NCBI GenBank assembly: GCA_022376925.1
Contig: JAIOJX010000004.1
Coordinates: forward strand, 128,613,123-128,677,122
Reading direction: 5' to 3'
DNA length: 64,000 nucleotides
Source of the DNA: Tragulus kanchil
Taxonomy: Eukaryota > Chordata > Mammalia > Artiodactyla > Tragulidae
Position numbers and translations under genes: made by a program. Below the pieces are notes generated by a model. The model was not told the DNA's origin. It was given only the letters and a program-made list of their open reading frames with translations, and searched no databases. The first letter of the stretch is position 1, and each line of letters starts with the position of its first letter. Positions 12,175 through 23,125 of the stretch are shown piece by piece.

Positions 12175-13110
12175 TATCAATACATTACATATATATGTAG
12201 TTTCTGGTTTTTTGCTATTGTCAGCGATTCTTTTAATAATAGTCTCGTACATCATAGGTTTATCTCAAAGTGTATATATGCATGTGCACACATAGGGAAA
12301 ATACAAATGAAAGTATATTATAAAATACTTAATATATACAAACTGATACAAAGTAGAATACAATGAATATCCACTCAGTTTAAGAACTAAAAGTTATCAA
12401 AGTAATAGATAGCTTTCTGAGTATCCTTCTCCAAGTATATTCTCCATCCCAGAACAACTCATCATTCTAAATTTTCTGATTTTCATTTTCATGCATTTCT
12501 TTACACTTTTATTATATGCACATATATATGGATCCCTGAGAAACATGTGGTATTTTACTTGGTTTTAACTGAGTATCAGTCATGTCATGCTGTGTTTATC
12601 CATCTACTAATGGCTTCTGTTCTCTTAACTTCATCCTTGTTGAGTGTCACTCTTATTCACTTTTGCCCCTATCTATAATCCTTGATTATATGAAGGTACA
12701 ACTGTTTATTTGTGTGCTATAGATGAGCATTAGTTTGTTCCCATTGTTTTGTTTTAGCCAATGATCTTACTCCAGATATGCATGCACGTATCTACCCTGC
12801 ACTTATGTGAGATTTATTCTAATAGTGATCTACCCAAGGCAGAGGGAATACACATCTTCACCTTGACTAAATAATGTCAAATTTTTCTTTAAAAGTGATT
12901 TGACCAAAGTATACCCCACTGGCAGGGCATGAGATTTCCCATTGTTCAATGTTTGTATCATCCCTTTGAGCGTCATTTTCTATCCAACTTAATGGCATAA
13001 AATGGTAACCTGTTGTTTTTGCCTGCATTTCCCTGATAACCATCATGATAATTCATTTCCTCTTATGTTTAGTAGCCATTTACATTTTATCCTCTGTGAA
13101 CTTACTTCTT
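11190..13110 (-). mobile_element. Ancient L1 LINE 3' region, antisense
   Basis: The plus strand carries diverged landmarks of an old L1 3' UTR in reverse: 'catgcatttctttacactt', 'tgtttatccatctactaatg', 'catcttcaccttgactaaa', 'tgcatttccctgataacc'. Parts are tripled by D4 and D5. Another old non-LTR element is possible, but the order fits L1M-type 3' ends. Confidence 0.65.
12133..12171. repeat. (TA)n microsatellite, copy 2
   Basis: Copy of 11044-11080 inside D4 copy 2, slightly longer. Confidence 0.95.
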
Positions 13111-14533
13111 CATATTTTGGGGCCTACTCTTGGTCCAGGAAAGTCATGGATTGCATGACCAGATCTCACTGTTGTGAACTGCATTCTTGGGGGAGGTTGT
13201 AACATGGTTCCCACTTGTACGACAAGAATGTGTGGACTAGCATCGCCTTTCTTTAGGGGCGTTCAGTGTATCCATATCTTCTTCACACCAACAGTTCAGG
13301 TGGAGAATGTGAGTCTCCCTTTAGGAAATTGAGACCTGGGATCTTCAGAGCACTTGTTGCTGAGCTGATGGTGATTCTGTCCAGATGGCCACCCGAACCA
13401 GCTGGTCTGGAGAGGCCTAAGCATGCACTGGAGGGAAGAACCCTGTGAGACCTTATTAGACTTCCACTCAGTTTAAGAACTAAAAGTTATCAAAGTAATA
13501 GATAGCTTTCTGAGTATCCTTCTCCAAGTATATTCTCCATCCCAGAACAACTCATCATTCTAAATTTTCTGATTTTCATTTTCATGCATTTCTTTACACT
13601 TTTATTATATGCACATATATATGGATCCCTGAGAAACATGTGGTATTTTACTTGGTTTTAACTGAGTATCAGTCATGTCATGCTGTGTTTATCCATCTAC
13701 TAATGGCTTCTGTTCTCTTAACTTCATCCTTGTTGAGTGTCACTCTTATTCACTTTTGCCCCTATCTATAATCCTTGATTATATGAAGGTACAACTGTTT
13801 ATTTGTGTGCTATAGATGAGCATTAGTTTGTTCCCATTGTTTTGTTTTAGCCAATGATCTTACTCCAGATATGCATGCACGTATCTACCCTGCACTTATG
13901 TGAGATTTATTCTAATAGTGATCTACCCAAGGCAGAGGGAATACACATCTTCACCTTGACTAAATAATGTCAAATTTTTCTTTAAAAGTGATTTGACCAA
14001 AGTATACCCCCACTGGCAGGGCATGAGATTTCCCATTGTTCAATGTTTGTATCATCCCTTTGAGCGTCATTTTCTATCCAACTTAATGGCATAAAATGGT
14101 AACCTGTTGTTTTTGCCTGCATTTCCCTGATAACCATCATGATAATTCATTTCCTCTTATGTTTAGTAGCCATTTACATTTTATCCTCTGTGAACTTACT
14201 TCTTCATATTTTGGGGCCTACTCTTGGTCCAGGAAAGTCATGGATTGCATGACCAGATCTCACTGTTGTGAACTGCATTCTTGGGGGAGGTTGTAACATG
14301 GTTCCCACTTGTACGACAAGAATGTGTGGACTAGCATCGCCTTTCTTTAGGGGCGTTCAGTGTATCCATATCTTCTTCACACCAACAGTTCAGGTGGAGA
14401 ATGTGAGTCTCCCTTTAGGAAATTGAGACCTGGGATCTTCAGAGCACTTGTTGCTGAGCTGATGGTGATTCTGTCCAGATGGCCACCCGAACCAGCTGGT
14501 CTGGAGAGGCCTAAGCATGCACTGGAGGGAAGA
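12370..14533. repeat. Tandem ~1.07-kb duplication D5
   Basis: Copy 1 is about 12370-13439 and copy 2 about 13463-14533, offset about 1094. About 23 bases of filler at 13440-13462 are absent after copy 2. The first about 360 bases also occur a third time from about 11281. Confidence 0.97.
13111..13439. other. Unidentified stretch (copy 1)
   Basis: No transposable element recognised after the antisense L1. The second copy is at about 14205-14533. The frames at 13266-13448 and at 14377-14580 on the minus strand show no domain. Confidence 0.4.
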
Positions 14534-15085
14534 CTGTGAACCTTCACTCTCCAGTAAAAAGACATGGAGTTATGGCTCATGCTCTAATACTGAGAATTTC
14601 CTGGGTTTTATGGAGAAATGTGTATTTCTGGTATTTTTCAACATTGTAAAACGCTAACATTTATTTAGAGATGTGTCATAAGTGAAGCCAAAAGAAACAT
14701 GCCCAGGGTTGAATTTGAGATTTCTCTAACTGCAGTTTTGGAGCAGAGTGTTCACTAAAGAAGGGTTGGGAGTAAAGAGGCAGAGAGCTTCTTGTGTTCA
14801 TTCTTGTTGAACACTGCTTGTGGAAAATTACTTTTGTCCACAAGGGGTTTAAACAAGTCAGGATACAGGAAGTGGAGGACACATAGGATCCAGCCACCTC
14901 AGCTTGCACATCTGACTAGCCTCTGGTTTATGTGAATTGTGGTTGCTGGCACTGTAGAGCATTGTCCCAGCTATGGTCAGGGCAACGGTCTGCAAAGGGT
15001 AACCCTAATGTAGACAGCATGTCCAAAGTGGGTGCATCACCATGGAGAAGACTAACCTCTCATTGTCAGAGTCCAAAGTAGAAAT
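14534..15085. other. Unique stretch before L1
   Basis: No repeat or gene recognised. A minus-strand frame at 14676-14909 has no family resemblance that I can name. Confidence 0.45.
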
Positions 15086-15101
15086 AGAAATTGTGGCTTT
15101 G
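15086..15101. repeat. L1 target-site duplication, left
   Basis: The 16-base sequence 'agaaattgtggctttg' recurs at 18728-18743 right after the L1 A-rich tail, marking the insertion site of the L1 between them. Confidence 0.9.
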
Positions 15102-15870
15102 CATATATGAGAAGCCCACAGCAAACATTATCCTCAACGGTGAAAAACTGAAAGCATTCCCTCTAAGATCAGGAACAAGATAGAGGTGTCCACTTTCACC
15201 ACTACTATTCAACATAGTCCTGGAAGTTCTAGCAACGGCAATAAGAGAAGAAAAAGAAATCAAAGGAATCCAGATTGGAAAGGAAGAAGTCAAGCTCTCT
15301 CTTTTTGCAGATGACATGATATTATACATAGAAAATCCCAAAGACTCTATTACAAAGCTACTAGAGCTAATCAACGAATTCAGCAAAGTCGCAGGATACA
15401 AAGTCAACACACAGAAATCACTGGCATTCCTATACACAAACAATGAAAAATCAGAAAACGAAATCAAAGAGGCAATCCCCTTCACCATTGCAACCAAAAG
15501 AATCAAATATCTAGGAATAAACCTACCCAAAGAAACAAAAGAATTGTACACAGAAAATTACAAGACACTCATGGAAGAAATTAAAGAAGACTTAAACAGA
15601 TGGAGAGATATTCCATGTTCCTGGGTCGGAAGAATCAATATTGTGAAAATGACCATACTACCAAATATCATCTACAGATTCAATGCAATACCTATTCAAC
15701 TTCCATTGACATTTTTCACAGAACTAGACCAAAGAATAACACAGTTCATATGGAAACACAAAAGACCTCGAATAGCCAAAGCAATCCTGAGAAAGAAAAA
15801 TGGAGTTGGAGGAATCAGCCTCCCTAACTTCAGACTCTACTACAAAGCAACAGTCATCAAGACAGTATAG
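15102..15870 (+). pseudogene. L1 ORF2 reverse transcriptase remnant
   Basis: This part of L1 ORF2 encodes the palm and thumb of the reverse transcriptase, which normally makes cDNA on nicked genomic DNA. The catalytic F-A-D-D box is encoded at 15304-15315, followed by the typical I-L-Y-I-E-N-P stretch. Upstream in the same frame, a TAG at 15181-15183 interrupts the region just before [10 protein letters not shown]. The frame is open from 15184 until a TAG created at the nested SINE junction at 15868-15870. The N-terminal endonuclease is missing because of 5' truncation. It cannot be functional. Confidence 0.92.
15859..15868. repeat. CHR SINE target-site duplication
   Basis: 'aagacagtat' stands here and again at 16186-16195, flanking the SINE inside L1 ORF2. 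The copy in D6 unit 2 has the pair at 16901-16910 and 17228-17237. Confidence 0.9.
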
Positions 15871-16185
15871 TAGGGCTTCCCCTGGTGGTCCAGTGGGTAA
15901 GGACACCGCCTTGCAGTGCAAGGGGCTCCAGTTCAATCCCTGGCCTGGGAAGATCCCATGTGCCGCGGAGCGGCTGGACCGATGTGTCCAATTACCAAGC
16001 CAGAGCTCTGGAGCGCATGTGCCCAGAGCCGGCACTCTATGACAACAGACGCCACTGCAATGGGAGGTCCACAGGAGCCAAAGAACAAAGACGGATGAAG
16101 ATAGAGAAAGACCAATAGAAGTGGCCTGCCCGCTCCCCTCCCTCCCCAACCTGACCCCCACCCAAAAATAAATAAAAATAAAAAA
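15869..16185 (+). mobile_element. CHR-type tRNA-Glu SINE nested in L1 (copy 1)
   Basis: The head 'gggcttcccctggtggtcc', the box 'gttcaatccctggcctggga', then 'agatcccatgtgccgcggag' and an A-rich AAATA tail are those of the cetartiodactyl CHR SINE family. It interrupts the L1 reading frame and is flanked by a 10-bp target-site duplication, so it is younger than the L1. Confidence 0.88.
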
Positions 16186-16195
16186 AAGACAGTAT

Positions 16196-16583
16196 GGTAC
16201 TGGCACATAAACAGAACTATACAATGGAACAAGATCAAGAACCCAGAGATAAACCCATGCACCTATGGGTACCTTATTTTTGACAAAGGAGGAGAAACTA
16301 TAAAATGGGACAAAGACAGCCTCTTCAACAAGTGGTGCTGGGAGAATTGGACAGCTACATGCAAAAAAATGAAGTTGGAACATTCCCTGACACCATACAC
16401 TAAGATCAACTCAAAATGGATTAAAGACCTAAATGTAAGACCAGAAACCATCAAACTCTTAGAGGAGAATATAGGCAAAACCCTCAAGGACATCAATCAA
16501 AGCAAGATCTTCTCTGACTCACCAACTAAAATAGCAGAACTGAAAAGAAAAATGAACATGTGGGACCTCATGAAACTTAAAAG
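16196..16583 (+). pseudogene. L1 ORF2 C-terminal part (duplicate unit 1)
   Basis: Continuation of ORF2 after the nested SINE. The translation shows the conserved [18 protein letters not shown] block near 16423-16476. It is cut at 16583, where the next duplicate restarts at an earlier ORF2 position. Confidence 0.8.
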
Positions 16584-16910
16584 AACTGTACACAGAAAAT
16601 TACAAGACACTCATGAGAGAAATTAAAGAAGACTTAAACAGATGGAGAGATATTCCATGTTCCTGGGTCGGAAGAATCAATATTGTGAAAATGACCATAC
16701 TACCAAATATCATCTACAGATTCAATGCAATACCTATTCAACTTCCATTGACATTTTTCACAGAACTAGACCAAAGAATAACACAGTTCATATGGAAACA
16801 CAAAAGACCTCGAATAGCCAAAGCAATCCTGAGAAAGAAAAATGGAGTTGGAGGAATCAGCCTCCCTAACTTCAGACTCTACTACAAAGCAACAGTCATC
16901 AAGACAGTAT
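16584..16910 (+). pseudogene. L1 ORF2 part (duplicate unit 2)
   Basis: Repeats the ORF2 segment of 15541-15868. Its presence follows from D6, not from a second retrotransposition. Confidence 0.85.
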
Positions 16911-17227
16911 AGTAGGGCTTCCCCTGGTGGTCCAGTGGGTAAGGACACCGCCTTGCAGTGCAAGGGGCTCCAGTTCAATCCCTGGCCTGGGAAGATCCCA
17001 TGTGCCGCGGAGCGGCTGGACCGATGTGTCCAATTACCAAGCCAGAGCTCTGGAGCGCATGTGCCCAGAGCCGGCACTCTATGACAACAGACGCCACTGC
17101 AATGGGAGGTCCACAGGAGCCAAAGAACAAAGACGGATGAAGATAGAGAAAGACCAATAGAAGTGGCCTGCCCGCTCCCCTCCCTCCCCAACCTGACCCC
17201 CACCCAAAAATAAATAAAAATAAAAAA
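16911..17227 (+). mobile_element. CHR-type SINE (copy 2)
   Basis: Copy of 15869-16185 with the same flanking 'aagacagtat' sequences. Identical insertion site and flanks show that the block, not the SINE, was duplicated. Confidence 0.88.
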
Positions 17228-17594
17228 AAGACAGTATGGTACTGGCACATAAACAGAACTATACAATGGAACAAGATCAAGAACCCAGAGATAAACCCAT
17301 GCACCTATGGGTACCTTATTTTTGACAAAGGAGGAGAAACTATAAAATGGGACAAAGACAGCCTCTTCAACAAGTGGTGCTGGGAGAATTGGACAGCTAC
17401 ATGCAAAAAAAATGAAGTTGAAACATTCCCTGACACCATACACTAAGATCAACTCAAAATGGATTAAAGACCTCAATGTAAGACCAGAAACCATCAAACT
17501 CTTAGAGGAGAATATAGGCAAAACCCTCAAGGACATCAATTAAAGCAAGATCTTCTCTGACTCACTAACTAAAATAGCAAAACTGAAAAGAAAA

Positions 17595-18395
17595 ATGAAC
17601 ATGTGGGACCTCATGAAACTTAAAAGCTTTTGTACAGCAAAAGAAATTACAAAAAAGTTCAACAGACACCCCACAGAGTGGGAGAAAATCATAGCAAATG
17701 AAACAACAGACAAAGAATTAATCTCCAAAATCTACAAGCAAGTCAGACAACTCAGCACAGGGAAAACGAACAACCCAATCAAAACATGGGAAAAAGATCT
17801 AAAGAGACGCCTCTCCAAAGAGGACATACAGATGGCCCAAAAGCACATGAAACGATGCTCAACCTCGCTTATTATTAGAGAAATGCAAACTAAAACTACA
17901 ATGAGATACCACCTCATACCCATCAGAATGGCCATCGTCAAAAAATCTGCAGACAATAAATGCTGGAGAGGGTGCGGAGAAAAGGGAACCCTCTTGCATT
18001 GCTGGTGGGAATGTCAATTGATACAGCCTCTATGGAAGACAGTCTGGAGATTTCTTAAAAAACTAAAAATAGAAGCACCCTACAACCCAGCAATCCCACT
18101 CTTAGGCTTATATCCGGATGAAATCAAAACTGAAAGAAGCACCTGTACCCCAGTGTTCATTGCAGCTCTCTATACAATAGCCAGAACTTGGAAGCAACCT
18201 AGATGTCCATCAATGAATGAATGGGTCCAGAAGCTCTGGTACATATATGCAATGGAATACTACTCAGCTGTTAAAAGAAATGCAGAAGACTCAGTCCTAA
18301 TGAAGTGGCTGGCTCTAGAACCTATCATAAAAAGTGAAGTAAGTCAAAAAGAGAAAGACAAATACAGTATACTAACACACATATATGGAATCTAG
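17595..18395 (+). pseudogene. L1 ORF2 C-terminus, open for 266 codons
   Basis: The longest open frame in the window. It encodes the C-terminal part of L1 ORF2p, ending at the usual L-T-H-I-Y-G-I position just upstream of the 3' UTR. The cysteine-rich segment C-W-R-G-C-G...H-C-W-W-E-C lies about 120 residues in, and E-Y-Y-S-A-V follows towards the end. The first ATG is only an internal methionine, so this is not a gene in its own right. The intact frame suggests the element is fairly young, but the upstream parts are broken. Confidence 0.9.
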
Positions 18396-18727
18396 TAGGA
18401 TGGTCTTGATAACACACGCAGGGAACTCATGGAAAAACAGACAGAGCATAGACATAGGGACATTGTGGGGAAGAAATAGGGAGGGGGAAGCATGGAGGGA
18501 GTAACATGGAAACCTATACTGTTATGTGTGGAAAAGATAGCTAGTGTCATTGTACTAAGGGAATAGGAGTGCTTTCAATGGCTTGGGGCGATGGTCTGGA
18601 GGGGTGGGATGAGGGGAACTGGGTTGGGGTGGGGACCATGGATATGCATATGACTGATCTGGGAACATACATGTCTGTGAACAACAAAACTCTGTAAAAC
18701 CTTTAAAATAAAGAATAATAATAAAAA

Positions 18728-18743
18728 AGAAATTGTGGCTTTG
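18728..18743. repeat. L1 target-site duplication, right
   Basis: A perfect match to 15086-15101, immediately after the L1 A-rich tail. Confidence 0.9.
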
Positions 18744-19230
18744 GAGTTGGGAAGGTTCACAGGACATTCAAGGGGCAGAGAGGAGAAGTGCAGTCGTCTT
18801 CCAAAATATACACACACACATCCACACACATATCTGTTTAGAAAAGCATATCTACTCCGTGCACCCTCATTCTGCTGATTTTAGTTTCTCCAGTTTTACT
18901 TTTAAGCCAAATGTCAGATGAATGCAGAATCAAAAAAAAAAAAAAGGCAAGAAATATTCTCTCAGGCCTAAATTCTCTAAAGAATGAACAAACATGCTTA
19001 CCAGCAGATTATGATACAAGCCAACATACCATCAATAAATTAGTCAATTGAGGTACAATTATTAGTGGAAGGTGTTGTGTGTATTCTACACTGGGGGCCT
19101 CCTGTATCTACTCTGGGGCCTCCTAAAGCACCAGGGACCTCAAATATTTTGGAATGTTCCACACCTGGATGATTGTTTTCAATTGACATCTTAGACACAG
19201 CCAAAAAAAAAAGAATTATAAAAAAAGACA
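18744..19230. other. L1 3' flank (copy 1), unique
   Basis: A short CA-rich tract near 18809-18830 and a poly-A run at about 18931-18944. Nothing else recognised. The second copy is at about 19878-20360. Confidence 0.45.
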
Positions 19231-19234
19231 CCCC

Positions 19235-19861
19235 CTTAGGCTTATATCCGGATGAAATCAAAACTGAAAGAAGCACCTGTACCCCAGTGTTCATTGCAGC
19301 TCTCTATACAATAGCCAGAACTTGGAAGCAACCTAGATGTCCATCAATGAATGAATGGGTCCAGAAGCTCTGGTACATATATGCAATGGAATACTACTCA
19401 GCTGTTAAAAGAAATGCAGAAGACTCAGTCCTAATGAAGTGGCTGGCTCTAGAACCTATCATAAAAAGTGAAGTAAGTCAAAAAGAGAAAGACAAATACA
19501 GTATACTAACACACATATATGGAATCTAGTAGGATGGTCTTGATAACACACGCAGGGAACTCATGGAAAAACAGACAGAGCATAGACATAGGGACATTGT
19601 GGGGAAGAAATAGGGAGGGGGAAGCATGGAGGGAGTAACATGGAAACCTATACTGTTATGTGTGGAAAAGATAGCTAGTGTCATTGTACTAAGGGAATAG
19701 GAGTGCTTTCAATGGCTTGGGGCGATGGTCTGGAGGGGTGGGATGAGGGGAACTGGGTTGGGGTGGGGACCATGGATATGCATATGACTGATCTGGGAAC
19801 ATACATGTCTGTGAACAACAAAACTCTGTAAAACCTTTAAAATAAAGAATAATAATAAAAA
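19235..19861 (+). mobile_element. L1 3' end (duplicate)
   Basis: A second copy of the ORF2 C-terminus, 3' UTR and A-rich tail of the L1 at 15102-18727. It begins abruptly at the D7 joint and has no target-site duplication of its own on the left. Confidence 0.93.
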
Positions 19862-20514
19862 AGAAATTGTGGCTTTGGAGTTGGGAAGGTTCACAGGACA
19901 TTCAAGGGGCAGAGAGGAGAAGTGCAGTCGTCTTCCAAAATATACACACACACATCCACACACATATCTGTTTAGAAAAGCATATCTACTCCGTGCACCC
20001 TCATTCTGCTGATTTTAGTTTCTCCAGTTTTACTTTTAAGCCAAATGTCAGATGAATGCAGAATCAAAAAAAAAAAAAAGGCAAGAAATATTCTCTCAGG
20101 CCTAAATTCTCTAAAGAATGAACAAACATGCTTACCAGCAGATTATGATACAAGCCAACATACCATCAATAAATTAGTCAATTGAGGTACAATTATTAGT
20201 GGAAGGTGTTGTGTGTATTCTACACTGGGGGCCTCCTGTATCTACTCTGGGGCCTCCTAAAGCACCAGGGACCTCAAATATTTTGGAATGTTCCACACCT
20301 GGATGATTGTTTTCAATTGACATCTTAGACACAGCCAATAAAAGAATTATAGAAAAGACAGAGTTAAATAGTGAATAAATAGAAGACTATAGAAAGACCT
20401 AGGCAAAGGGAATCTTTGAAATAAATGAACCTTGACTAGTCAATCCAATTGCAGATATTAATTGAAGCGCTGGTATACACTGTCAATGTCTCTGTCCTAT
20501 TGGTGATATTATAG

Positions 20515-20665
20515 TATCTTTCCCTGTGGGCCTCGGTTTTCTCAGCTGTAAACTGGGGATAATAATAGTACCTGCCTTGGAGGATTGTTCTGAGTGGTAA
20601 ATGGAATAACATATTTGAAGCATGCAGAGCAATGCCTGACAGGTGGTAATTATGCAATCAGTATT
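20515..20665 (+). mobile_element. MIR SINE fragment
   Basis: Reads as 'cctcggttttctcagctgta', 'ggggataataatagtacctg', 'agcaatgcctgacaggtggt', the second half of MIR in consensus order. Confidence 0.8.
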
Positions 20666-20975
20666 AAGGAAGGAGACAACTCGTAAGCACATGGAAACTG
20701 AACAACAATAAAGACATCAATAAAGAGATGTGACAAGGCAGTGCATTATTAATTGCCAAACAAGTGCTTCTCACCCCTGAATGTCAAAAGCGAGGGCACA
20801 GAGCTCAGAGGGAGCCAAAAGAGTTTGGTTTCTCTCACTAGCCAAGCACCTGCCTTTTGCACGTGTCTGAGAAGCTACACACTGGGTTCCTCCAGAGACA
20901 ACCACAGATCGTGATGGACTTTTGAGAAAGGACCTAGAGCTGCCCCTTACAACAAAGGCAGTGCAGTAGAGTGCT
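20666..20975. other. Unique stretch
   Basis: No recognised repeat or exon between two MIR fragments. Confidence 0.4.
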
Positions 20976-21134
20976 GGAGAGGGCTGCCGTGGTGCCAGAC
21001 CACCCAAGCTCAAAGCCTAGCATGGACACTTACTACTCGTAGGCTCCTGGGAAAGTTATCTAACTCTTCTTGAGTCTCCATTTCCTTAAATGTCAATGAG
21101 GAATGGCAATAGTATCTATTTCATATGTTGGCGT
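20976..21134 (+). mobile_element. MIR SINE, left part, split by Bov-tA
   Basis: MIR landmarks 'ccaagctcaaagcctagca', 'gggaaagttatctaactctt' and 'gtctccatttccttaaatg' stop at the Bov-tA insertion. The MIR tail resumes at 21355. Confidence 0.8.
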
Positions 21135-21142
21135 GAGAATTA

Positions 21143-21354
21143 AATTGTTGTTTAGTTGCTAAGTCATGTTCGATTCTTTTGCGACCCCCATGGACTGTAG
21201 CCAGTCAGGTTTCTCTGTCCATGGAATTCTCCAGGCAGGAATACTGGAGTGGGTTGCTATTTCTTTCTCTAGGGGATCTTTCCCACCCAGGGATGGAACC
21301 ACAACTCCTGCATTGGCAAGTGGATTCTTTACCACTGAGACACCAGGGAGGTCC
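21143..21354 (-). mobile_element. Bov-tA SINE inserted in MIR
   Basis: A full-length antisense Bov-tA: 'gttgctaagtcatgttcgat', 'ggactgtagccagtcaggtt', 'ggaatactggagtgggttgc', 'gggatctttcccacccaggg', 'cattggcaagtggattcttt'. The flanks carry an 8-bp direct repeat, 'gagaatta', at 21135-21142 and 21355-21362. Confidence 0.93.
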
Positions 21355-21430
21355 GAGAATTATTTAAGAGAGTTCATAGAACTCTTATGATAAGAGTACC
21401 TGGCACATACAAGGTAAATTGCTTATCTAA
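21355..21430 (+). mobile_element. MIR SINE, right part
   Basis: 'gagtacctggcacatacaag' is the MIR tail, continuing 20976-21134 after the inserted SINE. Confidence 0.7.
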
Positions 21431-21589
21431 ATGAGATGCAACACTGGCTGTTTCTTTAAGATCTCTAAGGAAAGAAATTCCACAACCTGCCACATAGTTC
21501 AACCTGCTCTGGTGTTCAGGACTTCCTCCTGATAGGAAATCCTCCCTGTTCTAAGTTTATATAAGTCGAGAGGGCCACTAGAGACTTTT

Positions 21590-21725
21590 ATAAACCAACT
21601 CATTCTACAAATGAGAAACTTGACCTGGAACTTGAAAGCACTCTCCCCAAAGTCATCCACATGGTTGGTGGCAGAGCTGGGTGGCCCCAGTTCTCCTGAA
21701 ATCCAGATCCACACTCTTCCTACAA
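21590..21725 (-). mobile_element. MIR SINE, antisense
   Basis: 'cattctacaaatgagaaact', then 'ccaaagtcatccacatggtt', 'ggcagagctgggtggcccca' and 'cacactcttcctac' follow the antisense MIR order. Confidence 0.75.
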
Positions 21726-22285
21726 AGTCTGCATTAATTGCTTCCCTCTACGGGCCCTCTCATCCCACACTCTTTGTCGCAGGGACCCTTTGGTCCATGT
21801 GATTCTAAAGGCATAGGCAGAGCCTTTCAAGTCCTCTGTGATCAGCCCTGGTGGGAGCACCCAACACAAAGCAGCATCCCTCCTTCTTGTGGGGACTCTG
21901 AGTAAACTGCAAAAGCAAACAAACACAGCCAGAACATCACTTGACTACTGATCAAGGCTAAAATGGAGAACACGGCTTAGTGGGAAGGCCAAAGGGCCTG
22001 CCAGCTATAAGGGGGGTTTCCGCGTGCAACCCCTGGTGAGTGCACAGAGGAGCATATTTCCATGTGGCAGACATTCTGAGTCCCAAGAGGAAGAAGAAGG
22101 ACAGGGCTGAGCAAACCACGCTCTCTCGTCTTCCCCGATTTACCAGTTGGAGGAGTCACTACACTTCTCAAGGGTGGAGAGAAGTCAGGAGTGTGTGTGT
22201 GTGTGTGTGGAGGGGGTAGTCCCCTTTCTTAGAAACTGAGAGTGGGAAAGATGTCCTTTCCTAGTTTCATCTCTTCCTAACCACA
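21726..22285. other. Unique stretch with short (TG)n
   Basis: Single-copy-looking sequence. It contains a TG tract at 22191-22209 and nothing else recognised. Confidence 0.45.
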
Positions 22286-22690
22286 CCCCCCTTGCTCCCT
22301 ACTCTGGCCCTAAAAACTACTGGTAAGCTTTGGCCCTGTTCTCTTGCTGAACCTGCTCACATTATTCCCCTGGAACACAGTACCCAGGCCTTCTGAGTCT
22401 CCAGATGTCATATGCCTGCTTATCTTTCAAAACAGTTCATGCATCGGCTTCAGTATGAAGCTCCCTTTCTTCTCATTTCTACCCTCAGCGCCCAGTGGGG
22501 TAGAGTTGGCCAACCCCTTCTTTGTGTCCCCATTGTGTTCAGTTCAGACTCTCCTCTTAGCCCTTTACTGCTTTATTCCACTTAATGTCCTGAAGGCGGA
22601 AGCCACTTATCTTAAGGTTGAAAGCTTTACATAATAAGACTTTGAACATGAAAGGTTCTCAGTAACGTCTGGTTCAATGAATGATGTTGA
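22286..22690 (+). mobile_element. L2 LINE 3' fragment
   Basis: L2-like order: 'cttctgagtctccagatgtc', 'tgcctgcttatctttcaaa', 'tgaagctccctttcttctca', 'gtcctgaaggcggaagccac', 'caatgaatgatgttgaat'. The part from 22366 on is repeated from 23456. Confidence 0.65.
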
Positions 22691-22989
22691 ATACTCTTCC
22701 TAGGTGTATGATATTAAGCCAAGTCCTTGTCTTTCTCCCCTATTATTGGCATCTCATTCTTTCATTTACCCGTTAAGTGTCACCAGGTATGTGGTGCTGT
22801 GTTAGGTACTGTAAAACACGTAGTTTGTAGGCGCTCTCTAGAATCTTAAGGTACACTTGTAAAGATCAGGTAGGTTCACCTGAAACACTTCTTTGCACCT
22901 GCTGAATGTTCATAATTTACAGAGTTTAAATCTGCACAATCTGCCATGTGGTCTAGTGAGCACCTGGTCAGTGGGAGTGCACCCACCAC

Positions 22990-23125
22990 CCCCATTTGAC
23001 AGATTATGAAATTGAGCCTTAGACACATCAGATCATTTACCTAAACATACCCAGCTGGCAGATAACAGAGCCGGAGCTTGAATCCAGACATTTGGCTTTT
23101 AGTCGAGTGTGGTCTTCACTGTAAG
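22990..23125 (-). mobile_element. MIR SINE, antisense (copy 1)
   Basis: 'ccatttgacagattatgaaa', 'acccagctggcagataacag', 'gccggagcttgaatccagac' are antisense MIR landmarks. The second copy is at about 24083-24218. Confidence 0.8.

Larger units (their letters stand above)
10551..12736. repeat. Tandem ~1.09-kb duplication D4
   Basis: Copy 1 is 10551-11640 and copy 2 is 11641-12736, offset about 1090. The joint has the short shared sequence 'agttt'. Copies differ in T, G and A runs and in the TA microsatellite length. Confidence 0.97.
15541..17626. repeat. Tandem ~1.04-kb duplication D6
   Basis: Copy 1 is about 15541-16583 and copy 2 is 16584-17626, offset 1042. It lies wholly inside the L1 and includes the nested SINE. 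Five substitutions and an A-run indel cluster in the last about 180 bases of copy 1 relative to copy 2. Elsewhere the copies are nearly identical. Confidence 0.97.
15102..18727 (+). mobile_element. 5'-truncated sense L1 LINE with nested SINE
   Basis: The element begins inside ORF2 and runs to an L1 3' end with AATAAA and an A-rich tail, flanked by perfect 16-bp target-site duplications. This is the standard product of target-primed reverse transcription with 5' truncation. It encloses a CHR-type SINE, and duplication D6 (about 1.04 kb) inflates its length. Without D6 it would be about 2.6 kb. D7 also repeats its last about 630 bases at 19235-19861. Confidence 0.93.
18101..20360. repeat. Tandem ~1.13-kb duplication D7
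   Basis: Copy 1 is 18101-19230 and copy 2 is 19235-20360, offset 1134, with four C's between them. It copies the end of the L1 and its 3' flank. The end of copy 1 shows A-run expansion ('ccaaaaaaaaaaag') where copy 2 reads 'ccaataaaag'. Confidence 0.97.

Noticed and set aside
15724..16383. 219-codon minus-strand frame, and its longer copy at 16766-17539
   Set aside because: Antisense shadow of L1 ORF2 plus the nested SINE.
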